A stretch of DNA of 64,000 nt from Sneathiella limimaris (GTDB lineage: Bacteria; Pseudomonadota; Alphaproteobacteria; Sneathiellales; Sneathiellaceae), in contig NZ_JABBYJ010000001.1 in the NCBI RefSeq assembly GCF_012932565.1, positions 2,604,001 to 2,668,000 of the forward strand, read 5' to 3'. The position numbers were made by a program, and so were the translations under genes. The notes beneath the pieces were generated by a model. The model was given only the letters and a program-made list of their open reading frames with translations. It did not search any database and was not told the DNA's origin. Within the stretch, counting starts at the first letter, position 1, and each line of letters starts with the position of its first letter. Shown piece after piece: positions 8,868-16,650 of the stretch.

Positions 8868-9487
8868 TCATTCCCGGTATGTGCAAATGCCGTAGCCGGC
8901 ACATAATCGATTTCCTCAGGCCCTGGAGGATCCCAATAGAGCTCCAAAGTCGCTGTGTTTTTCTTTTCGAAGTAAAGAATATGGACCGGATACCAGCCCG
9001 GCTCGGAAATCTCAAGCTTTATTTCATCGGAAAACCGATCTGCGTGAACATCAGGATCCTCATGAATCATGACACCACCAATAGTGACCCTAACGCCATC
9101 ATTGGAATGCACCATAAAGGTATAAGTACCGGTTTTCTCAAAGTGCAGAAGCCCTTTGATATCCGCCCCAACAAGATCTGTTGCAGAGTGCGTGAGCACC
9201 GCTCCTTGTCCAACTTGATAATTCAGCATCGGAATGGGCTCACCAGGTTTGCCCTTCTCATATTCCATCCACTCGATAAACTGCTGGATGCTGTTCAGCT
9301 TCACCCCATAATAGGTGACCGCAAGCCCAGGCTTCAAACTATCTGCTGCGGGTTGTGGCGATAATGGTTTCGCCCCGCCCATGGCATTTGCGGAACCAAT
9401 ACCAACTGTAATAAAAAACCCAATTGCTGCACAAACAGGCTTCAGGTCCCCAAACCTGATCCTGCTGCAAATTACTCCCAATTTCAT
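8864..9487 (-). CDS. Secreted PA14-domain protein
   Basis: I place the start at 9487, where GGAGG stands 10 bases before the ATG and a signal peptide follows (cleavage near residue 35, after ANA). The mature 170-residue protein has a PA14-like beta-barrel: GLAVTYYG, GLLHFEKTGTYTFMVHSNDGVRVTIGG and WYPVHILYFEK...ELYWDPPG. PA14 domains usually bind carbohydrates at the cell surface or in the periplasm. The frame stays open upstream, but that part runs through the tRNA-Pro gene and is not coding. The stop overlaps the NDUFS4-like gene. Confidence 0.82.
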   Translation of the reverse strand: MKLGVICSRIRFGDLKPVCAAIGFFITVGIGSANAMGGAKPLSPQPAADSLKPGLAVTYYGVKLNSIQQFIEWMEYEKGKPGEPIPMLNYQVGQGAVLTHSATDLVGADIKGLLHFEKTGTYTFMVHSNDGVRVTIGGVMIHEDPDVHADRFSDEIKLEISEPGWYPVHILYFEKKNTATLELYWDPPGPEEIDYVPATAFAHTGNE

Positions 9488-9601
9488 ACCGTCTTCACCT
9501 CCCAAAAAGTGAGGTGGGTATTTTACGATTTGAAACAATGAAAAGGAAGACTTTCGAGGGCTTTTGCTAAACTTTTCACATAATTGTAAAGGCGAGATAG
9601 C

Positions 9602-9634
9602 AAAAAAGCCTCTCAAGCGGTTCACTTGAAAGGC
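9602..9634 (-). terminator. Rho-independent terminator of tRNA-Pro
   Basis: On the minus strand GCCTTTCAAG pairs with CTTGAGAGGC (one mismatch) around a short loop, followed by a T run (A run at 9602-9607 on plus). It starts 8 bp after the tRNA 3' end. Confidence 0.75.
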
Positions 9635-9641
9635 TTTTTGA

Positions 9642-9718
9642 TGGTCGGGGCAGCAAGATTCGAACTTGCGACCTCTCGCTCCCAAAGCGAGCGCACTACC
9701 AGGCTGTGCTATGCCCCG
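9642..9718 (-). tRNA. tRNA-Pro (anticodon TGG)
   Basis: The minus strand forms a 77-nt cloverleaf with acceptor CGGGGCA/TGCCCCG, anticodon loop TTTGGGA (anticodon TGG), T loop GTTCGAATC and an encoded CCA end. It reads CCN proline codons by wobble. Confidence 0.96.
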
Positions 9719-9798
9719 ATCGGGTGTGGGCGATGAATTACACTTTTGATCGCAACCCTGCAAGCGATTTATTGCATTTTTTTTGAAAAATTGAAAAT

Positions 9799-10257
9799 TC
9801 AGGAATTCTCTTTGTTCTTTTCTGCGATTTTTTCCACTCTGACATACTGAAAAATAGCATCGGTTTTAAAGACGACATGCTGGCCAACCTTTAAAACCCC
9901 CCTCACAAAGGCGAGGCTCCGGGTATCACGTGTCACTTCACAATGAGCTTCAACAAAATCACCTTTTTTGACGGGTCGCAGAAATTCTGAGTTCATTTTA
10001 AGGGTCACGCCCCGCTTTCCAGTCGCATGATTCATTGCTCTTGCTAAGGAACTGTCGGCAAAGGTCATCAACATGCCGCCATGAACAAACTGTAATCCGT
10101 TCAAATGGCGCTGGTCAGCAACAAACGCCCTGATCAAGATTCGATCGTCGACAATTTTTTCAAAGTAAGGACCGTTACGGGTCGCAAAAGCCGCATGACC
10201 GTGAACTTCTTCAAACCCTTCAGGGATTTTAAATTCTTTTTCTTTTGATTGAGACAT
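9799..10257 (-). CDS. PaaI-family hotdog thioesterase
   Basis: This 152-residue single-hotdog protein carries the PaaI/4HBT signature FVHGGMLMTFADSSLARAM (about 58-76) followed by the beta strands TLKMNSEFLRPVKKGD. Such enzymes hydrolyse acyl-CoA thioesters, often of aromatic or medium-chain acids, as cytoplasmic tetramers. It lies 33 bp before a tandem DUF192 gene on the same strand; no functional link is evident. Substrate cannot be read from sequence. A second member of the family is at 55030. Confidence 0.88.
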   Translation of the reverse strand: MSQSKEKEFKIPEGFEEVHGHAAFATRNGPYFEKIVDDRILIRAFVADQRHLNGLQFVHGGMLMTFADSSLARAMNHATGKRGVTLKMNSEFLRPVKKGDFVEAHCEVTRDTRSLAFVRGVLKVGQHVVFKTDAIFQYVRVEKIAEKNKENS

Positions 10258-10290
10258 ATTTAGTGGCGCGCTGTGGTTTATAATTTTTGC

Positions 10291-10743
10291 TCATTGTGGC
10301 GGAAAAATCAGTCGATCACCAGTCCGAACTTGATTGCGCTTCACATATCCTGCGTTGAGCTCCAGAACCCATCGAACCGGTTCGTCCGGCATGATTGTTG
10401 TTAAATCTCCCGGATTTGCATTTTCCTTGATAAAAATAATCGTACCATCTTCTTTGGCGAACAGCATATCAAGGCCAATCAGAGTGTTTTTCATCCACAT
10501 GGCAACCCGTTTTTCCAATTTGAAATCAAACAGCATTCCCGCATCAGCATCCATTTCGGTGCGATGCATCAATCCACGGGTTCTTTTTTCAGGTGTATCA
10601 GCGAGTTCTATTTGCACGACGTGGCGATCAATTGAAGTTTTGAGAATTAGTTCATCTGAAAAAGCCATTTGCACGGGCAATAAAACCCATAACAGCAGAA
10701 GCATTTTTAAGCTTTTTCTCAAAACGTCTTTTCGCTTTCCCAT
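10291..10743 (-). CDS. DUF192 secreted protein
   Basis: The DUF192 family has unknown function and a small beta-barrel. Seen here are the conserved RTRGLMHRTEMDADAGMLFDF and MWMKNTLIGLDMLFA blocks and the C-terminal WVLELNAGYVKRN. With the ATG at 10743 it is 150 residues with a clear signal peptide (about 1-28). A GTG start at 10773 in the same frame is also possible but would overlap the start of the divergent TPP riboswitch transcript. I prefer 10743, which has an AGGA about 12 bp upstream. It runs in the same direction as the thioesterase gene. Confidence 0.85.
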   Translation of the reverse strand: MGKRKDVLRKSLKMLLLLWVLLPVQMAFSDELILKTSIDRHVVQIELADTPEKRTRGLMHRTEMDADAGMLFDFKLEKRVAMWMKNTLIGLDMLFAKEDGTIIFIKENANPGDLTTIMPDEPVRWVLELNAGYVKRNQVRTGDRLIFPPQ

Positions 10744-10758
10744 GAACAAATTATTTCC

Positions 10759-10764
10759 TATAGT
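10759..10764 (+). promoter_or_regulatory. Candidate -10 element of the thiamine-precursor transporter operon
   Basis: TATAGT stands about 7 bp before the expected first nucleotides of the TPP riboswitch. A -35 match is weak. It lies in the 5' end of the divergent DUF192 reading frame if the GTG start is used. Confidence 0.4.
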
Positions 10765-10773
10765 GCCCTTCAC

Positions 10774-10858
10774 TCGGGGGGAGCCTAGCTGCTGAGAGGT
10801 TCTGTTTCGGAACGACCCCTGGACCTGATCAGGTTAAAACCTGCGTAGGAACGAGGAA
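10774..10858 (+). promoter_or_regulatory. TPP riboswitch (THI element)
   Basis: The conserved THI-box strings are present in order: GGGGGAGCC, GCTGAGA, GACCCCTGGACCTGATC, GGTTAAAACC and GCGTAGGAA. The element ends at the ribosome-binding GAGGAA just before the ATG at 10861. No strong terminator is seen between aptamer and start codon, so it probably blocks translation initiation when thiamine diphosphate is bound. It controls the downstream ABC transporter genes. Confidence 0.95.
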
Positions 10859-10860
10859 TT

Positions 10861-11661
10861 ATGGTCGTAGACGATACAACATTAGCCAACCTGGCTGCAA
10901 TGAAGGATACGGAAACCTCAGCTGATGAGGCACCTTCCATCTTTCTTAGTTTTCCCAAATTGAGATATGGGAACTCCGTTATATTGACAGATTTCAGCCT
11001 GAAACTTGAAGCCGGAAAAACGACCTGCTTATTGGGTCCAAGCGGAGTTGGGAAAACCACAATTCTCAAATCTATAGCAGGCCTGCTGCCTTTGGATGAA
11101 GGGGCTTTCGTAACTGCAGACGATGAAAAACCTTTAAAAGGGCGCATCTCTTACATGCCCCAAAATGACCTGCTCCTTCCATGGGCAACCGCTTTGGAAA
11201 ACATGAGTGTCTCTAGCCAGCTAAAAGGTAGCGTTTTTCCCAAAAGTGAAGCTCTGAACCTACTTAATCAGGTTGGGCTTAAAGACAAAGTATATGAAAA
11301 ACCGGGCAAGCTTTCCGGTGGTATGCGGCAGCGCCTTTCTCTTGCCCGAACCCTATTAGAGGAAGCGCCGGTCCTTTTGGCAGATGAACCTTTTTCAGCG
11401 TTGGACGCTATCACCCGGCACCGTCTTCAGTCTTTGTTTAGTGAATTAACGCGGAACAAAACGGTTTTAATGGTTACACATGATCCGATGGAAGCTTCAC
11501 GCCTTGGGGATTATGTTTATGTCTTGGGCGGTGAGCCAGTAGAATTGTCCCAAATTGAAAGCTTGCCTGGGTACCCACCTCGCAACATCAACGATCCAGA
11601 GCTACTGACCCCGCAATCAAAAATTCTAAGCCTTCTGGGCATGACCGAGGAACAGGCCTGA
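10861..11661 (+). CDS. thiZ: ABC transporter ATPase for thiamine pyrimidine precursor
   Basis: This 266-residue cytoplasmic ATPase has Walker A GPSGVGKTT (about 60-68), a Q-loop MPQNDLLLPW, the ABC signature LSGGMRQRLSLAR and Walker B VLLADEPFSALD. It powers import by the ThiX/ThiY system. The start is set by GAGGAATT directly before the ATG at the 3' edge of the TPP riboswitch. The stop overlaps the permease start (TGATG). The riboswitch is the main reason to call it thiZ instead of a nitrate/taurine-type ATPase. Confidence 0.9.
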   Translation: MVVDDTTLANLAAMKDTETSADEAPSIFLSFPKLRYGNSVILTDFSLKLEAGKTTCLLGPSGVGKTTILKSIAGLLPLDEGAFVTADDEKPLKGRISYMPQNDLLLPWATALENMSVSSQLKGSVFPKSEALNLLNQVGLKDKVYEKPGKLSGGMRQRLSLARTLLEEAPVLLADEPFSALDAITRHRLQSLFSELTRNKTVLMVTHDPMEASRLGDYVYVLGGEPVELSQIESLPGYPPRNINDPELLTPQSKILSLLGMTEEQA

Positions 11662-12419
11662 TGCGTTCCCTTTTTCAAACCGCGGTCACGCTGTTTGGCC
11701 TGTTAGCTATTTGGCTATTCATTGTCTGGGTTACGGATGTCCCCAAGTTCATCCTTCCCAATCCAGCCGAAGTGCTTCTGCAATTTAAGGAAAAATACTC
11801 AACGCTGTCTTATCATGCGTCCATCACCACACTGGAAATTATTTTGGGTCTGTTGATCGGAACAATTTTAGGGCTTGTTACAGGTCTTACTGTTTCCCTT
11901 CATGCATCTGTGCGACGTTGGGTCTTGCCTGTTTTGATTGCAAGTCAGGCAATCCCCGTTTTTGCCATTGCGCCTCTCTTAGTCCTTTGGTTTGACTATG
12001 GCATCACCTCCAAAGTTGTTATGGCAACCTTAATCATTTATTTCCCGGTCACTGTTGCCTTTGTTGATGGCCTAAACCGAACACCACACGACTGGCTGGA
12101 TTTGGCGAAGCTTCAACAAGAAACCAGCTCCAGCGGTCGGTTTCTGCAAACTATTCGTCTCTACCGAACTTTGAAAATCCCGTTTGCGCTCCCCTCTCTG
12201 GCTTCAGGGATACGGGTTGCAGCTGCTGTCGCCCCTATTGGAGCTGTTGTTGGCGAATGGGTTGGTTCTTCAGCTGGTCTTGGATATCTCATGCTTCATG
12301 CCAATGGGCGGATGCAAACGGACCTTATGTTTGCCAGCCTCTTTACGTTAGCGTTGATCGCTATCTCTTTGTATTACCTCGTGGATTATCTGCTAAGACG
12401 TGCGATTTCCTGGATCTGA
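11661..12419 (+). CDS. thiX: ABC transporter permease for thiamine pyrimidine precursor
   Basis: The 252-residue inner-membrane permease has about six membrane helices and the BPD-transport EAA-like loop (around 176-200, IPFALPSLASGIRVAAAVAPIG). It resembles SsuC/ThiX-type permeases. It overlaps thiZ by one base and is followed at 38 bp by the binding-protein gene. It should form the membrane channel of a riboswitch-controlled importer. Confidence 0.88.
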   Translation: MRSLFQTAVTLFGLLAIWLFIVWVTDVPKFILPNPAEVLLQFKEKYSTLSYHASITTLEIILGLLIGTILGLVTGLTVSLHASVRRWVLPVLIASQAIPVFAIAPLLVLWFDYGITSKVVMATLIIYFPVTVAFVDGLNRTPHDWLDLAKLQQETSSSGRFLQTIRLYRTLKIPFALPSLASGIRVAAAVAPIGAVVGEWVGSSAGLGYLMLHANGRMQTDLMFASLFTLALIAISLYYLVDYLLRRAISWI

Positions 12420-12456
12420 ATTTAAAACAAACACTTGACTTGAACGGAGTGTGTTA

Positions 12457-13401
12457 ATGATCAAAAACTTTACGACGGTTCTAATTTCCGCTCTTCTATT
12501 TGCCGGAGCCCCGTCACTGGCCCAGGCGGAAAAATTAACTGTCCTATTGGATTGGTTCGTCAATCCTGACCATGCAACTTTGGTCATTGCCAAAGAAAAA
12601 GGTTTCTTTCAAAAACATGGTCTGGAAGTTGACCTGAAGGCACCAGCCGACCCGAATGATCCTCCAAAACTCGTCGCAGCTGGAAAAGCAGAGATCGCTG
12701 TTTCCTATCAACCGCAGCTACATGTCCAGGTCGGAGAAGGCCTACCCTTAAAACGGATCGGAACTTTGGTTGCAACACCACTGAACAGCCTTGTTGTTCT
12801 GGAGAATGGACCCATAAAAACTGTTAAAGATCTAAAAGGAAAAAAGGTCGGTTACTCTGTTGGCGGGTTCGAAGACGCCCTGCTTCAAGCTATGCTTCAA
12901 AAACATGGCCTGACCCTGGCTGATATTGAACTTATCAACGTGAACTTTAGCCTGTCCCCGTCCATCCTTGCAGGTAAGGTAGATGCTGTCATTGGCGCAT
13001 TTCGAAATTTTGAACTAAATCAGATGGATATTGAGGGAAATCCAGGCCGTGCCTTTTATCCTGAAGAAGAAGGCGTTCCTGCCTATGACGAGCTCATCCT
13101 TGTTGCCAATACGAACACTCTGGATGATCCCCGCTTCCAACCTTTCTTAAGTGCATTGGAGGAAGCCGTTCAGTACCTGGTAAATCATCCTGAAGAAGCT
13201 TATCAGCTTTTCCTCAAGGCCTATCCGGATCTAGATGATGAGCTAAACAAAAGGGCATGGGCTGATACCCTTCCCCGATTTGCTCTCCGTCCTGCTGCCT
13301 TGGATACAAATCGCTATGTCCGATTTGCAGAGTTCTTAAAAAAGTCAGGCTTGATCAAAAATGTGAAACCAGTTTCAGACTACGCTATCGAGATCAAGTA
13401 A
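12457..13401 (+). CDS. thiY: Periplasmic thiamine-pyrimidine-precursor binding protein
   Basis: This NMT1/THI5-like type-2 periplasmic binding protein has 314 residues with a signal peptide (cleaved near residue 24, AQA). The mature start KLTVLLDWFVNPDHATLVIAKEKGFF is typical of ThiY, which binds N-formyl-4-amino-5-aminomethyl-2-methylpyrimidine or a similar HMP compound. The eukaryotic THI5 catalytic cysteine motif is absent, so it is a transporter component and not an HMP synthase. The ATG at 12457 with GGAG 7 bp upstream is preferred over GTG at 12451. Confidence 0.9.
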   Translation: MIKNFTTVLISALLFAGAPSLAQAEKLTVLLDWFVNPDHATLVIAKEKGFFQKHGLEVDLKAPADPNDPPKLVAAGKAEIAVSYQPQLHVQVGEGLPLKRIGTLVATPLNSLVVLENGPIKTVKDLKGKKVGYSVGGFEDALLQAMLQKHGLTLADIELINVNFSLSPSILAGKVDAVIGAFRNFELNQMDIEGNPGRAFYPEEEGVPAYDELILVANTNTLDDPRFQPFLSALEEAVQYLVNHPEEAYQLFLKAYPDLDDELNKRAWADTLPRFALRPAALDTNRYVRFAEFLKKSGLIKNVKPVSDYAIEIK

Positions 13402-13426
13402 AGCCTCTATTTCTAATCCCAAAAAG

Positions 13427-13455
13427 AAAGGAGGGTCCCTGAACCCTCCTTTTTA
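13427..13455 (+). terminator. Rho-independent terminator of the thiZXY operon
   Basis: AAAGGAGGGT (13427-13436) pairs perfectly with ACCCTCCTTT (13443-13452) and is followed by a T run. Confidence 0.88.
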
Positions 13456-13490
13456 TTGATCCCATCTCCCCATTCAACTGAGGCAGAAAT

Positions 13491-13513
13491 AAAAAGACAG
13501 GCTAAAGAGCCTG
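13491..13513 (-). terminator. Rho-independent terminator of the cold-shock gene
   Basis: On the minus strand CAGGCT-CTTT-AGCCTG is followed by TCTTTTT. It lies 28 bp past the stop of the double cold-shock-domain gene and converges with the thiY terminator. Confidence 0.8.
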
Positions 13514-13541
13514 CCTCGAATTTTGAAGGATCAATCTCGTT

Positions 13542-14105
13542 TTATTTTTCGATTTCGGCGACTTGCGGACCTTTATCACTATCCCCAACGCGTACCCGAA
13601 GCGTTTGACCCGCCTGAATTGGCATCACACCTTCACTTCGGATTGTCTCCATATGAATAAAGATATCCTGTGTCCCTTCACCTCTTGTCAGAAAACCATA
13701 GCCCTTCACAGGATCAAACCATTTAACAACGGTATCAACAAAATCACCCTCGGCTTTTAAGGACGGATGGCGTTCGACATTGGAAGCTTTCACTGGGCTT
13801 GGCTGAAAAGGAACAGCAGTGGACGTATCGATATCAAGGATCTTGATTGCTTGAAGTCCTTTACCGCGCCGCGCAACTTGGCAACTGATGGTCACACCTT
13901 CAGCAACATATTCATGTCCGCTTTCCCTCAAACAGGAGAGATGCAGAAAAATATCTCCCTGATCGTCCTCAGGGACAAGAAACCCAAAACCCTTCACCGT
14001 GTTAAACCATTTAACCCGGCCTTTCTTCTCAAAGGTTTCTTCTTCGCTATTAAACTGTGTACCCACTTCAGCACTCTTATGCAACTGCTCAACCTTGCCT
14101 GACAT
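13542..14105 (-). CDS. Double cold-shock-domain protein
   Basis: The 187-residue protein has two CspA-type domains separated by a ~40-residue linker. The first (about 28-95) contains GRVKWFNTVKGFGFLVPEDDQGDIFLH, the second (about 122-185) TVVKWFDPVKGYGFLTRGEGTQDIFIH. Both keep the RNP1 (KGFGF/KGYGF) and RNP2 (DIFLH/DIFIH) aromatic patches for single-stranded RNA or DNA binding. Two-domain cold-shock proteins are common in alphaproteobacteria. It has a terminator of its own and a long AT-rich upstream region, consistent with a structured 5' leader. Confidence 0.92.
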   Translation of the reverse strand: MSGKVEQLHKSAEVGTQFNSEEETFEKKGRVKWFNTVKGFGFLVPEDDQGDIFLHLSCLRESGHEYVAEGVTISCQVARRGKGLQAIKILDIDTSTAVPFQPSPVKASNVERHPSLKAEGDFVDTVVKWFDPVKGYGFLTRGEGTQDIFIHMETIRSEGVMPIQAGQTLRVRVGDSDKGPQVAEIEK

Positions 14106-14403
14106 CGGGTTACTCCCACTAAATGGTGAACAACTACCCCCCGACTACGAACCTACCCTCAAGTTAATCCTATATCAATATTAGATTAACCTTAATTTTA
14201 TGTAAGTCTCCCAGTATAAGCCATTTCTTGAGAATAAAAACGAAAATTATCACTAAATGAATTAAAAAATTGAATAAAATCCCATTTAATTTCTTCTGAT
14301 TGGTCAGAATCTTAAGAATCGCCCCTTTTTAACTTGAGATTCTAATTTTGAGTTCCTATGTACCCTCAAAATCAGTGATGCGTCTTGCAGGTCCCGCCTG
14401 CAC
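14106..14403. other. Intergenic region between the cold-shock gene and the antiporter operon
   Basis: This AT-rich divergent region holds no convincing gene. It contains an inverted repeat GTTAATC/GATTAAC (14163-14190), a perfect inverted repeat ATTTTGAG-N12-CTCAAAAT (14345-14372) about 30 bp before the antiporter operon, and a small GCAGG/CCTGC hairpin (14387-14401). The second repeat is the best candidate for regulation of the antiporter genes. No confident -35/-10 pair was found. Confidence 0.45.
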
Positions 14404-14934
14404 GTGGCATACACTTACAAAAATTTTGGGATCGTATGTCGCAATTTAAGGGGTAAGAGCTTGAGAACTGTCAGCTTGATATTGGTTCTTATGGCCGTAT
14501 GGCTGTTATTGTCTGGTATTTATACCCCGTTGATCATTGGATTTGGTATTGGCTCCTGCATATTGGTGGCGCTGATAGCTCGACGTATGGATGTCATTGA
14601 CCACGAAGGCCTTCCAGTACAACTCGGATATCAAATCGTTTTGTACTGGGTTTGGTTAATCGTTGAGATCGTGAAAGCAAACATCGATGTTGCCAAATGC
14701 GTTCTGTTCCCCAAAAAACATCTGAGACCCAGCCTATTTGTTTCCCGAATTTCCCAGAAAAGTGACCTTGGTAAAGTGATTTATGCAAATTCTGTCACCC
14801 TGACCCCCGGCACAGTGACTGTTGACCTATATGAAGATAATATTTTGGTTCACGCACTGACCGAAGCATCAGCTGAAGGTGTCAAAAGTGGCGATATGGA
14901 TCAACGTGTGACTCGTGTAATGGGTGAAGCATGA
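14404..14934 (+). CDS. mrpE: Mrp-type Na+/H+ antiporter subunit E
   Basis: This 176-residue membrane protein has the MrpE/MnhE fold: a hydrophobic N-terminus containing WLLLSG, then IVEIVKANIDVAKCVLFP and a cytoplasmic C-terminal domain with ANSVTLTPGTVTVDL. It is the first gene of a nine-gene operon and overlaps mrpF by 4 bp. The start is uncertain: GTG at 14404 opens the frame, but TTG at 14461 has a better AAGGGG upstream and would give a protein of usual length (157 residues). Confidence 0.88.
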   Translation: MAYTYKNFGIVCRNLRGKSLRTVSLILVLMAVWLLLSGIYTPLIIGFGIGSCILVALIARRMDVIDHEGLPVQLGYQIVLYWVWLIVEIVKANIDVAKCVLFPKKHLRPSLFVSRISQKSDLGKVIYANSVTLTPGTVTVDLYEDNILVHALTEASAEGVKSGDMDQRVTRVMGEA

Positions 14935-15224
14935 GTGTCTTTACAGTTTCCGCAATCGCAATCCTGGTAAGCGTTGCCATGGCTCTTGGTCGAGCTTTGC
15001 TTGGCCCAACAGCCTATGATCGAATTCTGGCAGTCAACGCGATTGGCACAAAGACGGTGCTATTAATTGCAGTTGTCGGCTTCATGAACGGCCGACCTGA
15101 TTTTCTGGATCTTGCAATCGTATACGCCTTGATGAACTTCATTGGCACTTTGGCTGTATTGAAATACTTCAAGTTTGGCACCCTCCGCCGGGGCTTCTCT
15201 CGCGCTAAGGGAGGAGACGACTAA
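14931..15224 (+). CDS. mrpF: Mrp-type Na+/H+ antiporter subunit F
   Basis: The 97-residue protein has three membrane helices and the MrpF core GPTAYDRILAVNAIGTK followed by DLAIVYALMNFIGTLAVLKY. It is a small structural subunit of the antiporter membrane arm. The ATG overlaps the mrpE stop (ATGA) and the stop overlaps the mrpG start. Confidence 0.92.
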   Translation: MSVFTVSAIAILVSVAMALGRALLGPTAYDRILAVNAIGTKTVLLIAVVGFMNGRPDFLDLAIVYALMNFIGTLAVLKYFKFGTLRRGFSRAKGGDD

Positions 15225-15607
15225 TGGAGCTATTTCTTGATATCAGCACCTGGATTTTAATGATGCTGGGCTGTTTCTTCGTATTGATTACCGGCTATGG
15301 CCTCTTAAAGCTTCCTGACCTCTATACCCGAATTCATGCAGGCGGGATGGCCGATACCTTGGCTTCTTTCTTAATCTGTGGTGGCCTTGCTTTGCAAAGT
15401 GGGTTTTCTCTGGTGACCGTAAAGCTGCTCTTCATAGTGGCATTTCTTTTTATCACCAGCCCAACCTCAACATATGCATTGGCGCAAGCGACATTTGTTG
15501 CAGGGCTCAAGCCCAAAACAACTGGCTTTGGCGACGATGATGATCATGAAGACAAGGATGGCAAAGAAAGCGATCAAGACGCCCAAGCAGAGGGAGCCAA
15601 ACAATGA
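15224..15607 (+). CDS. mrpG: Mrp-type Na+/H+ antiporter subunit G
   Basis: This 127-residue MrpG/PhaG protein has three helices with the conserved GYGLLKLPDLYTRIHAGGMADTLAS and ITSPTSTYALAQA. The last ~25 residues are highly charged (many Asp, Glu and Lys), an extension that probably lies in the cytoplasm. It overlaps both neighbours, as expected for a tightly coupled operon. Confidence 0.92.
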   Translation: MELFLDISTWILMMLGCFFVLITGYGLLKLPDLYTRIHAGGMADTLASFLICGGLALQSGFSLVTVKLLFIVAFLFITSPTSTYALAQATFVAGLKPKTTGFGDDDDHEDKDGKESDQDAQAEGAKQ

Positions 15608-16647
15608 TGGAAGAATTTACGAATGTCTTTCTCATGATCCTGCTCGTTGCCGGGGCACTGGGCGTCCTTTACGTTCGAAACCTCTTTGTTGCAACAATGC
15701 TTCTTGCAGCAGTCAGTTTCCTGATGGCGTTAATTTTTGTCATTCTCGATGCCGTTGACGTCGCCTTTACCGAGGCTGCGGTTGGTGCCGGGATCAGTAC
15801 GGTGTTGTTTTTGGGAACACTATCGCTGGTTGGAGCAGAAGAAAAAGAAAGCAAGAAGAAAACAGTTCTTCCATTGTTGGTGTCTTTAATCGTTGGCGGT
15901 GCCCTCTTTTATGCAACATTTGATATGCCCAAAGTTGGTCATCCAGACACACCGGTTCAAAGTAGTCGCTTGACCGAGCGGTTTTTACAGCAAAGCCCTA
16001 ACGAGATAGATGTCCCGAATGTGGTAACTGCTGTTTTGGCCAGCTACAGGGGATATGATACTTTTGGTGAGGTGACAGTTATCTTTACTGCCGGAATTGC
16101 GGTACTGCTAATCCTGCGTCAGTTGCGTCGCCGCCCTGAGACTGAACCACTAGAAGATGCTCAACCTGAACTCCCAGAAACGGCGAGTGATCAGCGAGTA
16201 ACGCCCAATATCCATGATCTAGTCCCACATGTGGTCGCCAAGCTTTTAATTCCATTTATCCTGCTTTTTGGACTTTATGTGCAGTTCCATGGTGACTTCG
16301 GCCCCGGCGGCGGCTTCCAGGCAGGCGTCATTTTCGCTGCGGGCATTATTCTCTATTCCCTTGTTTTCGGCATGGAATATACACAAAAACTTCTTCCTCT
16401 ATGGGTCGTTCAGTTACTGCTCGCTTTGGGCGTTCTTCTTTACGGAGGCGTTGGCGTTGTCAGCATGCTACTTGGAGCGAATTTCCTTGATTATAATGTC
16501 TTGGCCAGCAACCCAATCGCCGGCCAGCATCTTGGGATTTTGTTGGTTGAGTTAGGTGTTGGGATCACAGTGACCGCCGCTATGCTTTCCATTTTTTACG
16601 GTTTTGCCAACCGGTCCGAATTTAACAAGCAGACCGGAGAAAACTAA
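15604..16647 (+). CDS. Fused MrpA C-terminal (DUF4040/MbhD-E) and MrpB subunit
   Basis: The 347-residue protein joins two antiporter parts. Residues about 1-85 form a DUF4040/MbhD-like unit (FTEAAVGAGISTVLFLGTLSLV). Residues about 85-175 look like the MbhE-type tail of MrpA. After a charged linker, residues about 200-340 form the MrpB/MnhB domain (HGDFGPGGGFQAGVIFAAGIILY). No NuoL-like MrpA body is present. This matches the gene order of membrane-bound hydrogenase antiporter modules (MbhD, E, F) more than a canonical seven-gene Mrp operon. Overlaps mrpG by 4 bp. Confidence 0.85.
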   Translation: MMEEFTNVFLMILLVAGALGVLYVRNLFVATMLLAAVSFLMALIFVILDAVDVAFTEAAVGAGISTVLFLGTLSLVGAEEKESKKKTVLPLLVSLIVGGALFYATFDMPKVGHPDTPVQSSRLTERFLQQSPNEIDVPNVVTAVLASYRGYDTFGEVTVIFTAGIAVLLILRQLRRRPETEPLEDAQPELPETASDQRVTPNIHDLVPHVVAKLLIPFILLFGLYVQFHGDFGPGGGFQAGVIFAAGIILYSLVFGMEYTQKLLPLWVVQLLLALGVLLYGGVGVVSMLLGANFLDYNVLASNPIAGQHLGILLVELGVGITVTAAMLSIFYGFANRSEFNKQTGEN

Positions 16648-16650
16648 ATC

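Noticed and set aside
9488-9763. N-terminal extension of the PA14 gene (start at 9763)
   Set aside because: The extension is the tRNA-Pro gene read in one frame ([25 protein letters not shown] pattern). A good ribosome site and signal peptide mark the real start at 9487.
10785-11147. 120-residue minus-strand frame over the TPP riboswitch and thiZ
   Set aside because: It is antisense to a conserved riboswitch and an ATPase gene; low-complexity Ser-rich translation with no family.
12457-13401. Eukaryote-like THI5 pyrimidine synthase
   Set aside because: A signal peptide and ABC transporter neighbours show it is a binding protein; the catalytic cysteine motif of THI5 is absent.
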